Made by a program: the position numbers and the translations under genes. This document shows positions 26,300 through 37,315 of a stretch of 64,000 nt of DNA, piece after piece. Source of the stretch: Rotaria macrura. Taxonomy: Eukaryota; Rotifera; Eurotatoria; Philodinida; Philodinidae. The notes beneath the pieces are model-generated. The model had not been told where the DNA came from and did no database searches. It saw nothing but the letters and a program-made list of their open reading frames with translations. Within the stretch, counting starts at the first letter, position 1. Each line of letters begins with the position of its first letter. The DNA is taken from contig OENT01000228.1 of the NCBI GenBank assembly GCA_900239685.1, positions 62,001 to 126,000 on the forward strand, in the 5' to 3' direction.

Positions 26300-26322
26300 A
26301 GAAATCAGTTTGTTCCCCCTTG
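26300..26322 (-). repeat. right terminal inverted repeat of the P-like transposon
   Basis: Exact reverse complement of 20050-20072, followed by the CTTCTAAC target duplication at 26323-26330. Confidence 0.95.
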
Positions 26323-26754
26323 CTTCTAACTGAAAATAAATGAGATGGCTGAGTAGTTCGCTTGGTACATTATCACAGCTATAATAGAAACTAAAGGCTG
26401 AGCACTTGTTGTGTAAAGTATCAAGCATAAAAATTCGATATCTCTCAAGAAGAATGATATTTTGTTACTGTTACTGTCATACGCTTATTTTAAATCGATA
26501 CTTATTCAATAATTCAGAGTTTGAGTTTGACTGCTACCAAAATAATATGCATCAATATTCTTGAGTTTGTGTGACTGTGAGTGGCTATGAGATTTGGTTA
26601 AAATCATCTCTTCATTCAACCGAGTCATTCATCCTACTGTGTAATTCAATTCTTTTGTGAAATTTCCTCGTGGAAATTTCAGTGGCATTCGTCCGTGATT
26701 GTGTGTCTAAACGTTCGAAAAAAAGAAGGGAATTAAATAAACTTTTACGGATTC

Positions 26755-27085
26755 TATTGGGAACTGAGTATAAAATATTGAGATTTCGTTTGCAGATGTT
26801 TCGAATCATGTTGATTCATTTACTATATAAATAAAACATGAAAAATTGATAAAATATATCGACGATTTGTAAATTCTCGATCGACGTTCGGATCATCTTC
26901 AGACGAAGTAAAATCGATGTTTTTTCCACAACCACCTATTCCAATACATAAATCTATACCGCCTATGACGATGACGATTGAAATGCCTATCATAGCTGCT
27001 GTTGAGTTAAATAATTGACGATCAGGGGATTGAATAAAATGTTGAAATTTCGTTTGCAGCTGTTTTGAATCATGTTGATTCATTC
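26755..27085. repeat. two diverged direct copies of a PLE-associated terminal segment
   Basis: 26766-26815 and 27030-27083 share ATTTCGTTTGCAG followed by an ATGTTTCGAATCATGTTGATTCATT-like run (in two pieces). The second also carries AATTGACGATCAGG upstream. Both are repeated in inverted orientation at 32229-32295, on the far side of the Penelope-like element, so they are probably terminal pieces of that element family. TTTCGTTTGCAG also looks like a splice acceptor, which would fit an intron in a PLE leader; that is inference. Confidence 0.55.
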
Positions 27086-27699
27086 ACTATTGAAAGATTG
27101 TGTTTTGCGCATCATGATTCCAAGCGTTAGTATTTTCACTCAATAAATGTTTGATGTTTAATGGTAGTTATGAAGTTATTTTTGATATTTTGTGTGATCA
27201 GGGTTTTTTGTGTCTGTGTTTCGTGAGTGGCTTTGAATTATGCTTAAGGTTTATCGTTACCGTGCTGAATGTTTCCGCATCGTTTCTTTCTCTTTGTTGA
27301 ATTAGTTTTATGTTTGTTAATTGAGTTTCAGAAAGTACGTACGGTGTTTATAGGGTTGTTTTCTGAGATAAGTCGATTTAATCAGTTGGGTTTGTTTTCG
27401 ATTGGATTGGTTGTGGTATTTTGTATGTCCGTTTTGATAGGATGTGTTATACGGCTGTTGTTGAATTTGTTCTAAATGGAGGACAATGTGTTTGCATTAG
27501 TGTTAATCTTGCTTTGTTTGCTTACTGTTTATTGGTCTGATAGTATTTATTTTTTTTTCTCGTTGCGTGTTCTCTTCTTTATTTTCTCATTAGCATCTGG
27601 GAAGACGTATAATGAGACCGAACGATTCATGTGGTTTAGTTGTGGTTTATTTTCTTTTATTAGTACTGATTCTTCGATTAATAGTTTGTATCTGTTTCC

Positions 27700-28025
27700 C
27701 CACGTCCGAGACGTACGGTGGGAACCGGCCGGATCCCGTGTTATTCCGACGAATTCCGGAAGCGGGTTTCCGAAATCGGTTCCGGCTTACTTCCAGGCGA
27801 TTCCGGGCACCAGAGCGTATCCACGGATACGGCTCCCGTTTCCTATACGGGATCCGTCGTCGGAAAACACCGTTTCCAAGCCCGGACCACATACGGTCCA
27901 GATCCACCCGTTTCCGGACCGGATACCGATAACGGAAAAAGCAATTTTCCGATCCAGAGAGAACACGGCTCAGATCTGACCGTTTCCGCTAAGCTCCGGA
28001 AAACTCATCTGGCCGTTTCCCAAAA
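27700..28025. repeat. GC-rich TTCCGG island 1
   Basis: The base composition switches abruptly from AT-rich to GC-rich, with TTCCGG, CCGGAA, GGATCC and related words every 10-20 bases. Several overlapping open frames on both strands (27476-28050) are products of this composition, not genes. No single repeat period is evident; it reads like a degenerate array of short palindromic words. Confidence 0.6.
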
Positions 28026-28640
28026 AGCGCTAAATACTCAGAATTACTAAGTAAAGTCTCCGAATTTTGAATCCAGCTTTTACTTCTTTTTAAAACAAGC
28101 CTAAAACAACAACAGAACATACCCTGGGAACAAATAAAATTCTAGTGAAACATTATACAATTCTCTACAAAATCGCTTCTGTCACAAAACTGAGAATTTT
28201 CAGTCCGAAGACCTAAAAATCAGATTTTTAGACTTTGGCAAACCGAAAACGATATGTGTAAGAACGCCACACATGTTAAACACCAGCGTTTTGAGACTTT
28301 CATGAGTCTTCAATTGAGGTAAGTGACGCTTATAAAGTCTCTTAAGGACCTTTCATTTCAAATTTTAATCAAAAACTTTCGAATACAAATTAATGCTCTG
28401 AAACCAATAACACATCAAGTAACAAATCTGAAATTTTCAAGCGACCCCATAAAAATACGGTAAACTATCAAGGTCATGGAAATCGTCCTTAAAATGAAGG
28501 AATTAGAAAAAAAATCCCAAAAAGGAGCTTTAAAGGTCTTTTTTTATAAAATGATGATTTGCATATCAAGGAATGATACAAATGAGAATTTAATATGCAA
28601 TGTCATTGTTTTTCAAGCGGAGGCCTGATTTCGAAAGCAG
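28026..28640. other. AT-rich spacer between the two TTCCGG islands
   Basis: No open frame or recognisable feature. It separates the two GC-rich islands and may be the interior of one element about 1.3 kb long. Confidence 0.4.
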
Positions 28641-28985
28641 AAATAATTTCATCGGAATACGGTGGTTTCCGACTCTTTTCCAATGCTTCTTTACCGGATT
28701 ATTGTATTTTACGGTTGGATCCTGGCGGAACTTGCCATAGTTCCGGTTGGTTCCTGGCTGATCCGAGGTATTTCCTTGAAATTTCCGTTTTCCGGAAGTC
28801 TCCGGAATATCCAGGTTCCGGGTACGGATAATTCCGGCTGGAATACTGCTGCCATGTTCCGGTGGTTTTTCCGGTATTTCCGGCCGGAAATACACCGGAA
28901 CCGGCAGGAAGTAGCCGGCAAATATCCCGTTTCCTGCGGGTTCCGGCCGGATCCGGTCTCCGGAACGAACGACCTGGGTCGTTCT
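28641..28985. repeat. GC-rich TTCCGG island 2
   Basis: It has the same word content as 27700-28025 (dense TTCCGG/CCGGAA) and ends sharply at GAACGACCTGGGTCGTTC (28968-28985), a perfect palindrome with a 2-base centre. The Penelope-like element's endonuclease reading stops being recognisable at the same point, so the island adjoins or interrupts that element. Confidence 0.6.
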
Positions 28986-31601
28986 CCTACTAGAATATTG
29001 AAGTCATGTGATTCATTTATGTCCTGTCTTGTAAGTGTTTAGCAATGGATGACTTCGGTATTGTCGTATCTGTGTTTTTATCAACAATTACTGTGCTTTT
29101 GAATATGTCCTCAAGATGAGCTTCGTTTAAGTTGTTTTTTGTCAATGGTAGTGTTCCTGTTTTGGTTCTTGTCATATGACTTTTATCTTTAGGTGTTGTT
29201 GACAGTTTCGATGGTGTATTACGTTTTCTAATTCGTATAATTTTTCGATTTTGTCTTGGTAAGAGTTTATTTTGTTCTGATAGATGTTCATTTATTCTTG
29301 TCTGTAGGTGTCTGTATGTTTTACCTATGTAGCTCTCGCTGCATCTGGAACATTTTGCTTCATATACAACTGTTGATTTTATTTGCTTTGGGCCTTCATC
29401 CTTCATTTTAAATGCACTTCCGATTCGATCTTGTGCATCGTAAACAATGCGAACCGTTTTTAATGGATAATATTCGTTGATTGTTCGAGTAAGCCGTTTT
29501 CCGTATACTTGACTTGCCACATAAAAGTAAGGAATACGAACTGCGACGTGATCTATTTTGGATAAAGATGATTGTAGTTTTGATGTTCTATCAGCTAAAT
29601 TCCTCCGTCGTCGTATTACAGAATTAACAAATTTGATTGGATATCCATTTTCAATAGCCATTTTTCTTATAAATTGACGTTCTTGATTTAGACTTCTTTT
29701 TGATGAACAAATGTTGATAGCCCTATAAACGGGTGTGGAAAAGGCATTATATTTATAAGCCTTCGGTACAAAGCTATTCCATTTAGTCATGAGACCAGTA
29801 AATGTTGACTTTCTAAAGATCTTAGTACTAAAACCTATATTCGGTCGTCTTTCGATAAGTAAATCAAGAAATGCGAGCGATTTATCATCTAGTGTCTCTG
29901 CTACATAGGTAAATTGAAGTAATCGGCGGTATTGAGACAGCATAGTACAAATATTTTCTGGTTTCAATGTTGAATTGATTAATACGAATGTATCGTCAAC
30001 ATAACGTTTGTAGTAAACAATACCTAAAGCTTCAAAAGTTGATGAAATTTTTCTCTCAAAATCTTCTAGAAATATATCAGCAAGTATATGGGCCAAGGGT
30101 GAACCCATAGATACTCCATCAATATGATTATATAATTTGCCATCAATTATAAAATGAGAATTTTATGTAGCAAAATCCAACAGCTTCTTCAAGTCATCAC
30201 GTTTAATAACCGGAGGTATCATACGGTCTACGTATAATTTTGTAAGGATGGTTTCTATAGTCTCATGGAGTAGTATATTTGTGTAAAGGCTAGTTATATC
30301 GAACGACACCATCTTATAGTGAGAGAAGGAGCTAGGTAATGTTTGTAATTCTTTGACCATTGAAAATGAATCTTTAATTGTATGTTTTTTTCCAATAACA
30401 TCCAATAACATATGAGTCAAAGCTTTACTATGTCCATAATTGAATGTTCCGATTGCAGAGAGAACTGGTCGTGATTGGACATTTTTATTTGTGAACTTTC
30501 GGTAATCCATATAGTCGACCTGGATTTGAAGCTTTAGGAGATGCCACTTTGAAAAATTGCTCTGTTGTGGATTCTTGTTTAAATAATCTGTTTAAAAGAT
30601 TTATAAGACTAAATTCTCTTTTGATTGTCGGATCATCAGCTAAAGAATTAAATTTAGATATGTCATTAATAATACTATACATTTTCGATAGGTAGTCAGT
30701 TTTATTGAGTAGCACGATTCCTTTTCCTTTATCAGGCCCAGTGATGATGATTGATTTATCTTCTTTTAAATCTTTTAACATATAGCGTAATATTTCTCTT
30801 GATTGCAATTAATTCTCTGTTGCTATAAACGAATACGATCGGCTTGGAATATAAATGAATCTGTGATGGAACGAAGATTGGAAGCTAATGCTAGCTCCTT
30901 TGTACTGAGAATTCGAATATCAACACCAACATTCATGTCTTTTCCTTTCAGTTCAGACATGAGTGGTTTGTGATGTTGATAAATATCTGTAACCTGATAA
31001 AACAATTGCTCAGCATTGGTAATAATATGCATGTCATTAACACGTCTTGGCAGTAAACCAAAATTGAATCCATTCGCTAGGCAAACGATTTCATCGTCCG
31101 ACAAGATTCTATTCGAAAGATTTTTAACTACTGTCCTATCAACCGAAATTTATCGTCCATGACGACCACCATTATGCAATAATTTTGCGTTCAACCTTTT
31201 CTATTTTTCCTTTAATAATGAAGCTGGAGATATTGATAATAATGCTCCGAAGATGTTGAAACAAAGTACCATCAACATTAAATTTGAGTGAATGCAGAGA
31301 TAAAAAATAGTTTTTCTGAACCTCATGAAGATCCCGATATTTAAAATCTATCTGGGCATTAAGCAATCGACGTTGACAAGATTTATAGACAGGAGATGAG
31401 GCCAGATCATTATTCGCAGCTTTGGACCATAAAAATTTCGGAATAATATCTACGGACCTGCAGTTTTTCAAAAACTTGATATCCAACAAAATAGACTGAA
31501 ACCGACGGTATAATCTTTTCGAAGAACGGTAATAGAATAAAAATGTCTTCCTCATAATTCATACGGAGAAACCAATCCATGTTTTCGACAGAAAAATCCA
31601 T
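28986..31601 (-). pseudogene. Penelope-like retroelement ORF (RT plus GIY-YIG endonuclease), decayed
   Basis: The pieces, in order on the minus strand, are 31555-31172, 31104-30823, 30808-30485, 30510-30163 and 30108-29017, then about 40 more bases in another frame. The N-terminal part has KFLWSKAANNDL and CQRRLLNAQ. The RT palm follows with PDKGKGIVLLNKTDY, LYGLPKVHK, SFDITSLYTN, GSPLAHILADIF and the catalytic YVDD. The C-terminal endonuclease has YEAKCSRCSESYIGKTYRHL and TRINEH, then SSIAKHL. Three frame changes, an in-frame stop near 30168 and a break before the last endonuclease strand make it inactive. Penelope-like elements copy themselves by target-primed reverse transcription. The bdelloid Athena group lacks this endonuclease, so this is an endonuclease-bearing type. 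Confidence 0.85.
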
Positions 31602-31619
31602 TTATCATCGAAAACACGC

Positions 31620-32225
31620 CAAAACATCTTATGAATAACAAAAATCCGTTTCTTACCCTCCAAGAAAAGATGAACAATGTGAGATTAGCACGCTTTAAAC
31701 CAGAAGCATAAGAAGAATGAAATCAACAAATGATCCTCTCTTCAACTACGATATGCTCCTCAACAACGAATGAATATTTTCAATTAATCCTCCTACAGCA
31801 ACATGTAAACGCCACCTAAACACAGAAGAAAAAAGCCTCGGATCAATACCACTCAAATGCACACATTACCTACGCCAAAGATACAAAAGCAAACACTATG
31901 CATTAAGAAAAACCATTCGCCACATGTATTGCACGAACAAAAATACAACAAAAACAGATCATTCAATAAAACTGATAATTCTCTTCAGGTAAAAACCAAG
32001 AAAACCCCTTCAACACATGCAACACATGCAACACATGCAACACACAACAAGCACACTCTCCCTCAAAAACAAAAATCTATTGCATAAACGCTCCAAACAA
32101 AGGAAAAACCTTGACCAAAACTAAATAATCAAAATCTTAATCGATTACAACCAACTCCAACATCAAGCACACCCGGAACTTCAAGTCAAATACAGAGAAC
32201 GAGAAGCCGCCCCATCAACACAAAT
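31620..32225. other. A/C-rich leader region of the Penelope-like element
   Basis: There is a strong strand asymmetry (A and C rich on the plus strand, so T and G rich on the element's sense strand). It resembles 27085-27700, which is T/G rich on the plus strand. The two look like opposite-facing leader regions. The open frame at 31857-32087 is a by-product of the bias. Confidence 0.45.
32009..32045. repeat. short tandem repeat, unit CAACACATG
   Basis: About four copies of a 9-base unit (three perfect, one partial) lie inside the A/C-rich leader region. Confidence 0.85.
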
Positions 32226-32228
32226 AAC

Positions 32229-32295
32229 ATGATTCGAAGCATCTGCAAACGAAATCTCAATATTTTATTCAATCGCCTGATCGTCAATTACTTAA
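32229..32295. repeat. inverted copy of the 27007-27083 segment
   Basis: Read on the minus strand it gives AATTGACGATCAGGCGATTG, then GATTTCGTTTGCAGATGCTT, closely matching 27030-27083 in the opposite orientation. The pair brackets about 5.2 kb that contains the Penelope-like element and the GC islands, as expected for inverted terminal segments of a PLE. Confidence 0.7.
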
Positions 32296-33850
32296 CTGAG
32301 TATAACTTAGAGAAACAATAAATAAATAGCCTGTAGTTGTTTTTTATTTTACTACTTGAGATACAATAGCTCGATTAACGATGACAGACTTGAAATCAAC
32401 GATTGCACAAACGAGTATTTGGTCAAACGATAAGCAAAATATTACTCGACTTCATGCTAGACTTGGTAAAGATTTTTGTAACAGTTTTGAATTGAGTAAT
32501 TTTGGCTCGCTTTATCCTGATAGTAAGGAAGGATCAAGTGATGCTGAGAAGCGGAAATATCTACTTTAAATGAGCTTGCTAATCGATGAAAAACCGTAAC
32601 CTTTAGATGTCGCTTATCAATGTATATCTTCGGCTGTTGTTTATGCAAACCAAGTTTTCTCATAGGCTTATTCTTAGGCTTTCTATTTCATTGCGTAATT
32701 TTGTCTACATTTATTACCCTATAGGCCACATCGAATACAAATGGATACATACAAGCAGGAGGTAAATACTTTAAAGCGCTATTAGGCAATTTTGCTATCA
32801 CTAGGGTAAGATGTTCATCAGAATCGTGTATTTGCGCTGAAAGAAAAATGAATGGATACTATGATTCACTGGTGGGTATGTGTCAAGAGCTGCTGTCCTA
32901 CTCATATTTAACTAGCAGTTATGCTGATGTGCTACAAGTTTATGCGTGAAAGTAGTTTGCTTTGTTAATGGAACTCCCTATTTCTGATTAAAACGACAAA
33001 GATCAAACAGGCACAGTCATAAATAATCGTTGTATTGATTCAATTAAGATGTGAAAATACTTTTGGAGATTTATTAAAAAGACACTATCATCGATTTTAG
33101 AACCTGTAGATAATATTTGATGTAATTGTTCAATTATGATTGAAGAGTGAACTGATGCGTAGGGTAACCTAGTTCTAGAAAAAAAAGTGAATCCATGAGT
33201 CTTGGGTCAGCATTAAGGACGAAAACTTTCAACAAATTCTTTCATTTAGTGCTTTGAAAAGTAATAGAAAGTGGGTTATGAGATGGTCGATAGAAGTATG
33301 ATAACTAAAATCTGAATATGAACTTCTAAAATCAAATAGAACGAGGCTTTTCTTATTCGGAGACTACTTTCCTCTATATTTAATTATCGTCAGATACATA
33401 TAGAAGAACACTTATTGAAAACTAAAAAGAATGTTGCATACGACGGTAAGCCAGTAGAAAAACGCTATCGAAGGATATCAAGCTTCGTTTGATGGTCGCT
33501 AATGAATCCAAATACTTCGCAGTGCAGTTTATCTATTTGACGCAAATAGCATTAGAACTAATGTGAGTTTAATGGTATTGCGATACCACAAGTCTGGTAT
33601 AATCCAGCTTAAGGGACGCGCCCTCAGAAAAGTCGATTTTCAGATAAGCACATATTTTGAATGCCCAAAGTTTCCTTTTTTAGATTATCTGCGATTTATT
33701 GCACTATGAATGGTTTTGGGCTATGAAAATAGCGGCTTTCTGGAAGCAGTAAAAGAATTATAAGAGTTTTTCAGCAATTTCGCTTATAGTTAAGGGGATG
33801 TGCCAGTAGTTAACACGTTTGTAAACAGTTGTTTATGAGAAGTGCAGATT
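32296..33850. other. decayed, unidentified region
   Basis: The 32381-32569 frame (62 codons, from an ATG) looks mildly protein-like but stops early, and no family is recognisable. Around 33125-33170 the plus strand reads CSIMIEE-stop-TDA-stop-GNLVL, faintly like the DESTDA block of hAT transposases. No intact gene is present. Confidence 0.3.
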
Positions 33851-33955
33851 AGGGGTGGCACTTTAACTTTTCTTTTAACTCAAAGTTAAAGTACTATACT
33901 TTAAGCTTTAAAGTTAAAGTAGATAAGTTTTATAATTTTACTTTTAAAATATTAA
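33850..33955. mobile_element. single-ended copy of the GGGGTGGCAC MITE
   Basis: TA followed by GGGGTGGCACTTTAACTTTT and then AAAGTTAAAGT runs, matching the left end of the 42146-42550 element. No matching right end follows, so this copy is truncated. Confidence 0.6.
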
Positions 33956-35860
33956 CGTTGATTGGTTTTAATATATTCAATCCGAATATGGTCAAAACCA
34001 GCCATCGGTCACTCATGCACATGAAGGATTCCAACTCAAAAGTAGAGAAAGCTGAGTTTACTATTGTAAAGAGCATGATCAATAGTGTATGAAATGAAAA
34101 CGTTTCTGTTCCTTAGCAGCTTTATATGTCTCAGACACACGAAATTTTTCTTAGGGTAATGAACTCAAAAATTTGCCTGAAAGGTAGTAGTGGAATATGC
34201 CTTTAAAGAAACACGAATGAATAGAATAAAAACTTTTCATTTAGATATAAATTTACAGAATACGAGGTACTCTTTCAATATTTAACCATTATACAAATGT
34301 TAGGTATCTACGACACAAGATAATGCTCCCACAAACCATCTGTATTTTTAATGAAATTCCATAATGAACCTTATTTACAATGTGTTTTACTCGCTTGTGT
34401 TGCTAATTGTCACAATATAGACGACACTTCCAGATAGTCCTCAACAAGCTCTGTCGAATACACTCATTTTCAGTCTGGTTTGATTTCATTTTCTCATATG
34501 TTCCCTATAAATACTCCTTTACGGAATTTCATAAGTATCCGAAAAACGCCGTGTTTTAAAACTATTGAGTATTTTATGCTGTTTTTGTTCAGAAATATAC
34601 ATATACTTTGTTATATGTGGAATCAGCATAGAAATTTGAACAAAGTGGACAGTTTAGTTGTTTAAAATTTAAAGTAAGATTTTTTCCGAAAAGTTTGCTG
34701 GTCAAAAAAGGAAAAATTGTTTTTCCTCTGAATTCTGGTAAAAACCATACCATTCGATGCAGAATCGGATGTTGAGCAGGGTTGTATGGTGTTTTTGAAT
34801 TTTCATTGCTTTTATCCAAGTTCACAGTTCGTTTTTTGTAAAAAGGGTGAAATTTCGTAACACGTAAAATTCTGTAACGAACAGTATTTTTAGATTTTCA
34901 TTCAATGCAGTCAGGCTAGCTCAAAAATAGACGGATGTTCTAAGAGCTTATGGAACACTGAGCAACTTTTATACAGAACAATTGTTTGCATGTTGTTTTT
35001 GTTTCGTAGCAATATGCTAAACTTTCAGCTCACCCTTAAAAAAGCTTCCATTTTTCGAAATTCCGTAACTGTCAATATTTTTTGAATAACTCGGGTTCGA
35101 TTAAATGAAAATAAATAAAATTTATACTGATAGTAGACCATCATAGTCTCCAACTATGATAAAAATTTCAGAGAATATTCTGTGATGAGGAGATATTGTT
35201 GCTACAATGTGAAAAAAAATAACATTCTGTAACGGTTGGTTTTGATGATATGCAACTCTTAGCGTTAGTCTGATTTAAACTGAGTTCTATAAATGTCACG
35301 TTTTTGGAACTATATAAATTGAACTCTACATTTTTGTTGGTATTCGCGCAATAAGCTTTCACTTTAAAAGATCCTGCGTAGTGCTTTTAAAGTTCTTAAA
35401 TATTCACATGCTGCTTTCGAAATTAACTTTAGTCCTCTCGTATTGATGAAGTAGTTTTTATTCTTTAAATAATGATAATGTACGGTTTTTAATGCTGTTG
35501 GTTCGTAACTAAACTTCGACGTCGGCTAGGAAGGTATAAGATGAAAAATTGTATCTTCAAGTTACTAATTATATACACTAAATATTTTACTCCAACGAAT
35601 GTAAATAGCGTATGCTGAGGGATTTTGCATCTAGACTAGTCGAAAAATCCGTAATACCCGTCATGTCCAGTCCGTTTAGTCTCCTTGCTGAACCCTGACT
35701 AAATAGTCTGTATATTAGAAAAAAGAAAAAGGAAGACTGAAGAAACGTGGATTCGAACATTCTACTTGACAGTATGTGATAACTAACGGATGTTCAGATG
35801 GCAAATCAGATGCTACTCAGGCAGACAAGGAAACGGCTGAAGCGGTGTTTAAACACACCG
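33956..35860. other. gene-poor stretch
   Basis: No supported gene or clear repeat. The short frames at 34480-34825 and 35168-35362 lack domains. Confidence 0.4.
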
Positions 35861-35995
35861 ATATGTAAATCGTTAAAACTGTTTGATTAGTCGCCAAAAA
35901 CGCGTTAATCATAGTTTACGAAAAATCTCATTTTAACGCTTTCCAGGTATTTGAACGCATTTTCGGCGACTAATCAAACATTTTAACGATTTGAG
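35813..35995. repeat. foldback element with 40-base inverted arms
   Basis: 35867-35908 and 35953-35992 are near-perfect inverted repeats (AAATCGTTAAAACTGTTTGA against TCAAACATTTTAACGATTT, then TTAGTCGCC). They are separated by about 45 bases. The left edge CTACTCAGGCAGACAAGG matches, in family style, the ends at 1704 and 39240. Confidence 0.7.
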
Positions 35996-36249
35996 TGCTT
36001 CTCACTAAAATATCTATAAACGGTTGAAAAATATTTCATAAACGATAATGTAACTAACTGTATTATCGTCGATGGCAACAGCGGTGAAAACAATGTAGAC
36101 GCACACGAAAAAGAAATTTCTCTGAAATCTACGTTGGAACACGATGTTTATTTTTTTTACATATTTTCGCTAGACTTGAAGCACTTTCTTTTCGATAGAT
36201 ACCGGGAAAATGTATTTATGATAGTTTCGTGGAAAGTATTTATATGATT

Positions 36250-36330
36250 GAAAGTGATTTTAATTATTGCGGTGTAGATCAGATTCGAACTAGGGACTTA
36301 GGATTTCACTCATCTGATACTTTTGGGTCA
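36250..36330 (-). other. possible tRNA-derived fragment
   Basis: On the minus strand, AGTTCGAATCTG resembles a tRNA B box (GGTTCGAATCC), and upstream bases could pair poorly as an anticodon arm. I could not fold a complete cloverleaf, so this is at best a tRNA relic or SINE piece. Confidence 0.15.
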
Positions 36331-37060
36331 AGCGTACTATTATCAATATACAAATCGAATGTCTATATATCTTGGATTTCGTATGCGCTTTTTAAACTTG
36401 AAGTAAATTAAAATTACAAGAATTTACATTTGAAATAAATTTAATTATTTCTATGCTAAAATATTTAAAATGATTTTATACAAAATATTTTCAAGTCATA
36501 TTTTCGGCGCTAATACTGTTTTATGATCTAAACTGATCAATTCTAGTATTTTCACTATTTTAATTATGACTTTTTCAGTATATTTATGTGAATTGTAGTT
36601 TTCTCTGAGGGTAGGATACTGACAATGTTTGGAAGCATCCTCTTTGTTTTTGTATATAGAAGTATGAATTATTTAGAAGGCTACGTGACTTCTATTCGTA
36701 TACGTTGACATAAATAAATCGATAACATTTTCCTTAACATAGATAATCTTGTGAATTCGAGAAACATAATTGTTCACTAAGTACGTTGAATTTAAGAAGT
36801 GAAGGTAAATACGAATGTATATGTGGCAGGAGTATTTAGAATCTAGTTGAGATTGGAATACTTCATTACTTTTTGAATATTGAGAGAAAGTGATTTATAG
36901 AAATAAAATTGTGTTAGTGAGTTCGATGAGATATATTGATGACATGTGCAATAATAAAACGAATCAGAAAGTTTGGATGATTGATAAATGTTTATTTCGA
37001 TACTTTGAACAAGCAAATAAAAGTAAGATTCCGAAATGCCTTTAGTTTTTGCTGATTGAT
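36331..37060. other. gene-poor stretch
   Basis: No supported gene. The 36843-37199 frame runs partly through the repeats that follow. Confidence 0.4.
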
Positions 37061-37064
37061 ACGA

Positions 37065-37300
37065 AAGGGCATTGAATTTTTTTCTCTTCTCGAAGAAAAG
37101 AAAAAGATTTTCGCTATGTTTATTTCGATGTGCGGGACATTGGGACATAGGGACATTGAATTTTGTTTCTCTTCTTGAAGAAAAGAAAAAGATTTTCACT
37201 ATAAAAGATTTTCGCTAAGTTTATTTTGATGTGCGGGACATTGGGACATAGGGACATTGAATTTTTTTCTCTTCTTGAAGAAAAGAAAAAGATTTGTTGT
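37065..37300. repeat. tandem repeat, about three units of 80-100 bp
   Basis: Units starting near 37071, 37153 and 37253 each contain CATTGAATTTT, then TCTCTTCTTGAAGAAAAG (itself palindromic) and AAAAGATTTTCGCT. The first two are followed by GTGCGGGACATTGGGACATA. One unit carries an extra ACTATAAAAGATTTTCG. Confidence 0.8.
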
Positions 37301-37315
37301 TCATTTATTTTCTCT

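Larger units (their letters stand above)
20050..26322 (+). mobile_element. complete 6.27-kb DNA transposon, 8-bp TSD, P-element-like transposase
   Basis: The ends are perfect 23-base inverted repeats (20050-20072 and 26300-26322) beginning CAAGGGGGAACAAAC. They are flanked by exact 8-base direct repeats CTTCTAAC (20042-20049 and 26323-26330). Inside each end lies an array of about 10-base GAAATCA repeats, then two plus-strand genes. The second encodes an RNase-H-like transposase with a D-x2-H-x3-K-x-R-N motif. An 8-base duplication is typical of the P and hAT superfamilies. The CA-AGGGG terminus recalls hAT, while the protein looks more like P. The ends are intact and identical, so insertion was probably recent, although the transposase has one frameshift. 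Confidence 0.9.

Noticed and set aside
27476-28050. Overlapping long open frames on both strands in the GC-rich island
   Set aside because: They arise because the TTCCGG-rich sequence lacks TA-containing stop codons; residues are compositionally biased (Pro, Arg, Gly) and no domain is visible.
33605-33800. TTAAGGGACGCGCCC and TTAAGGGGATGTGCC as possible piggyBac-type ends
   Set aside because: Both are in the same orientation and too diverged to form terminal inverted repeats; no transposase or clean TTAA duplication.
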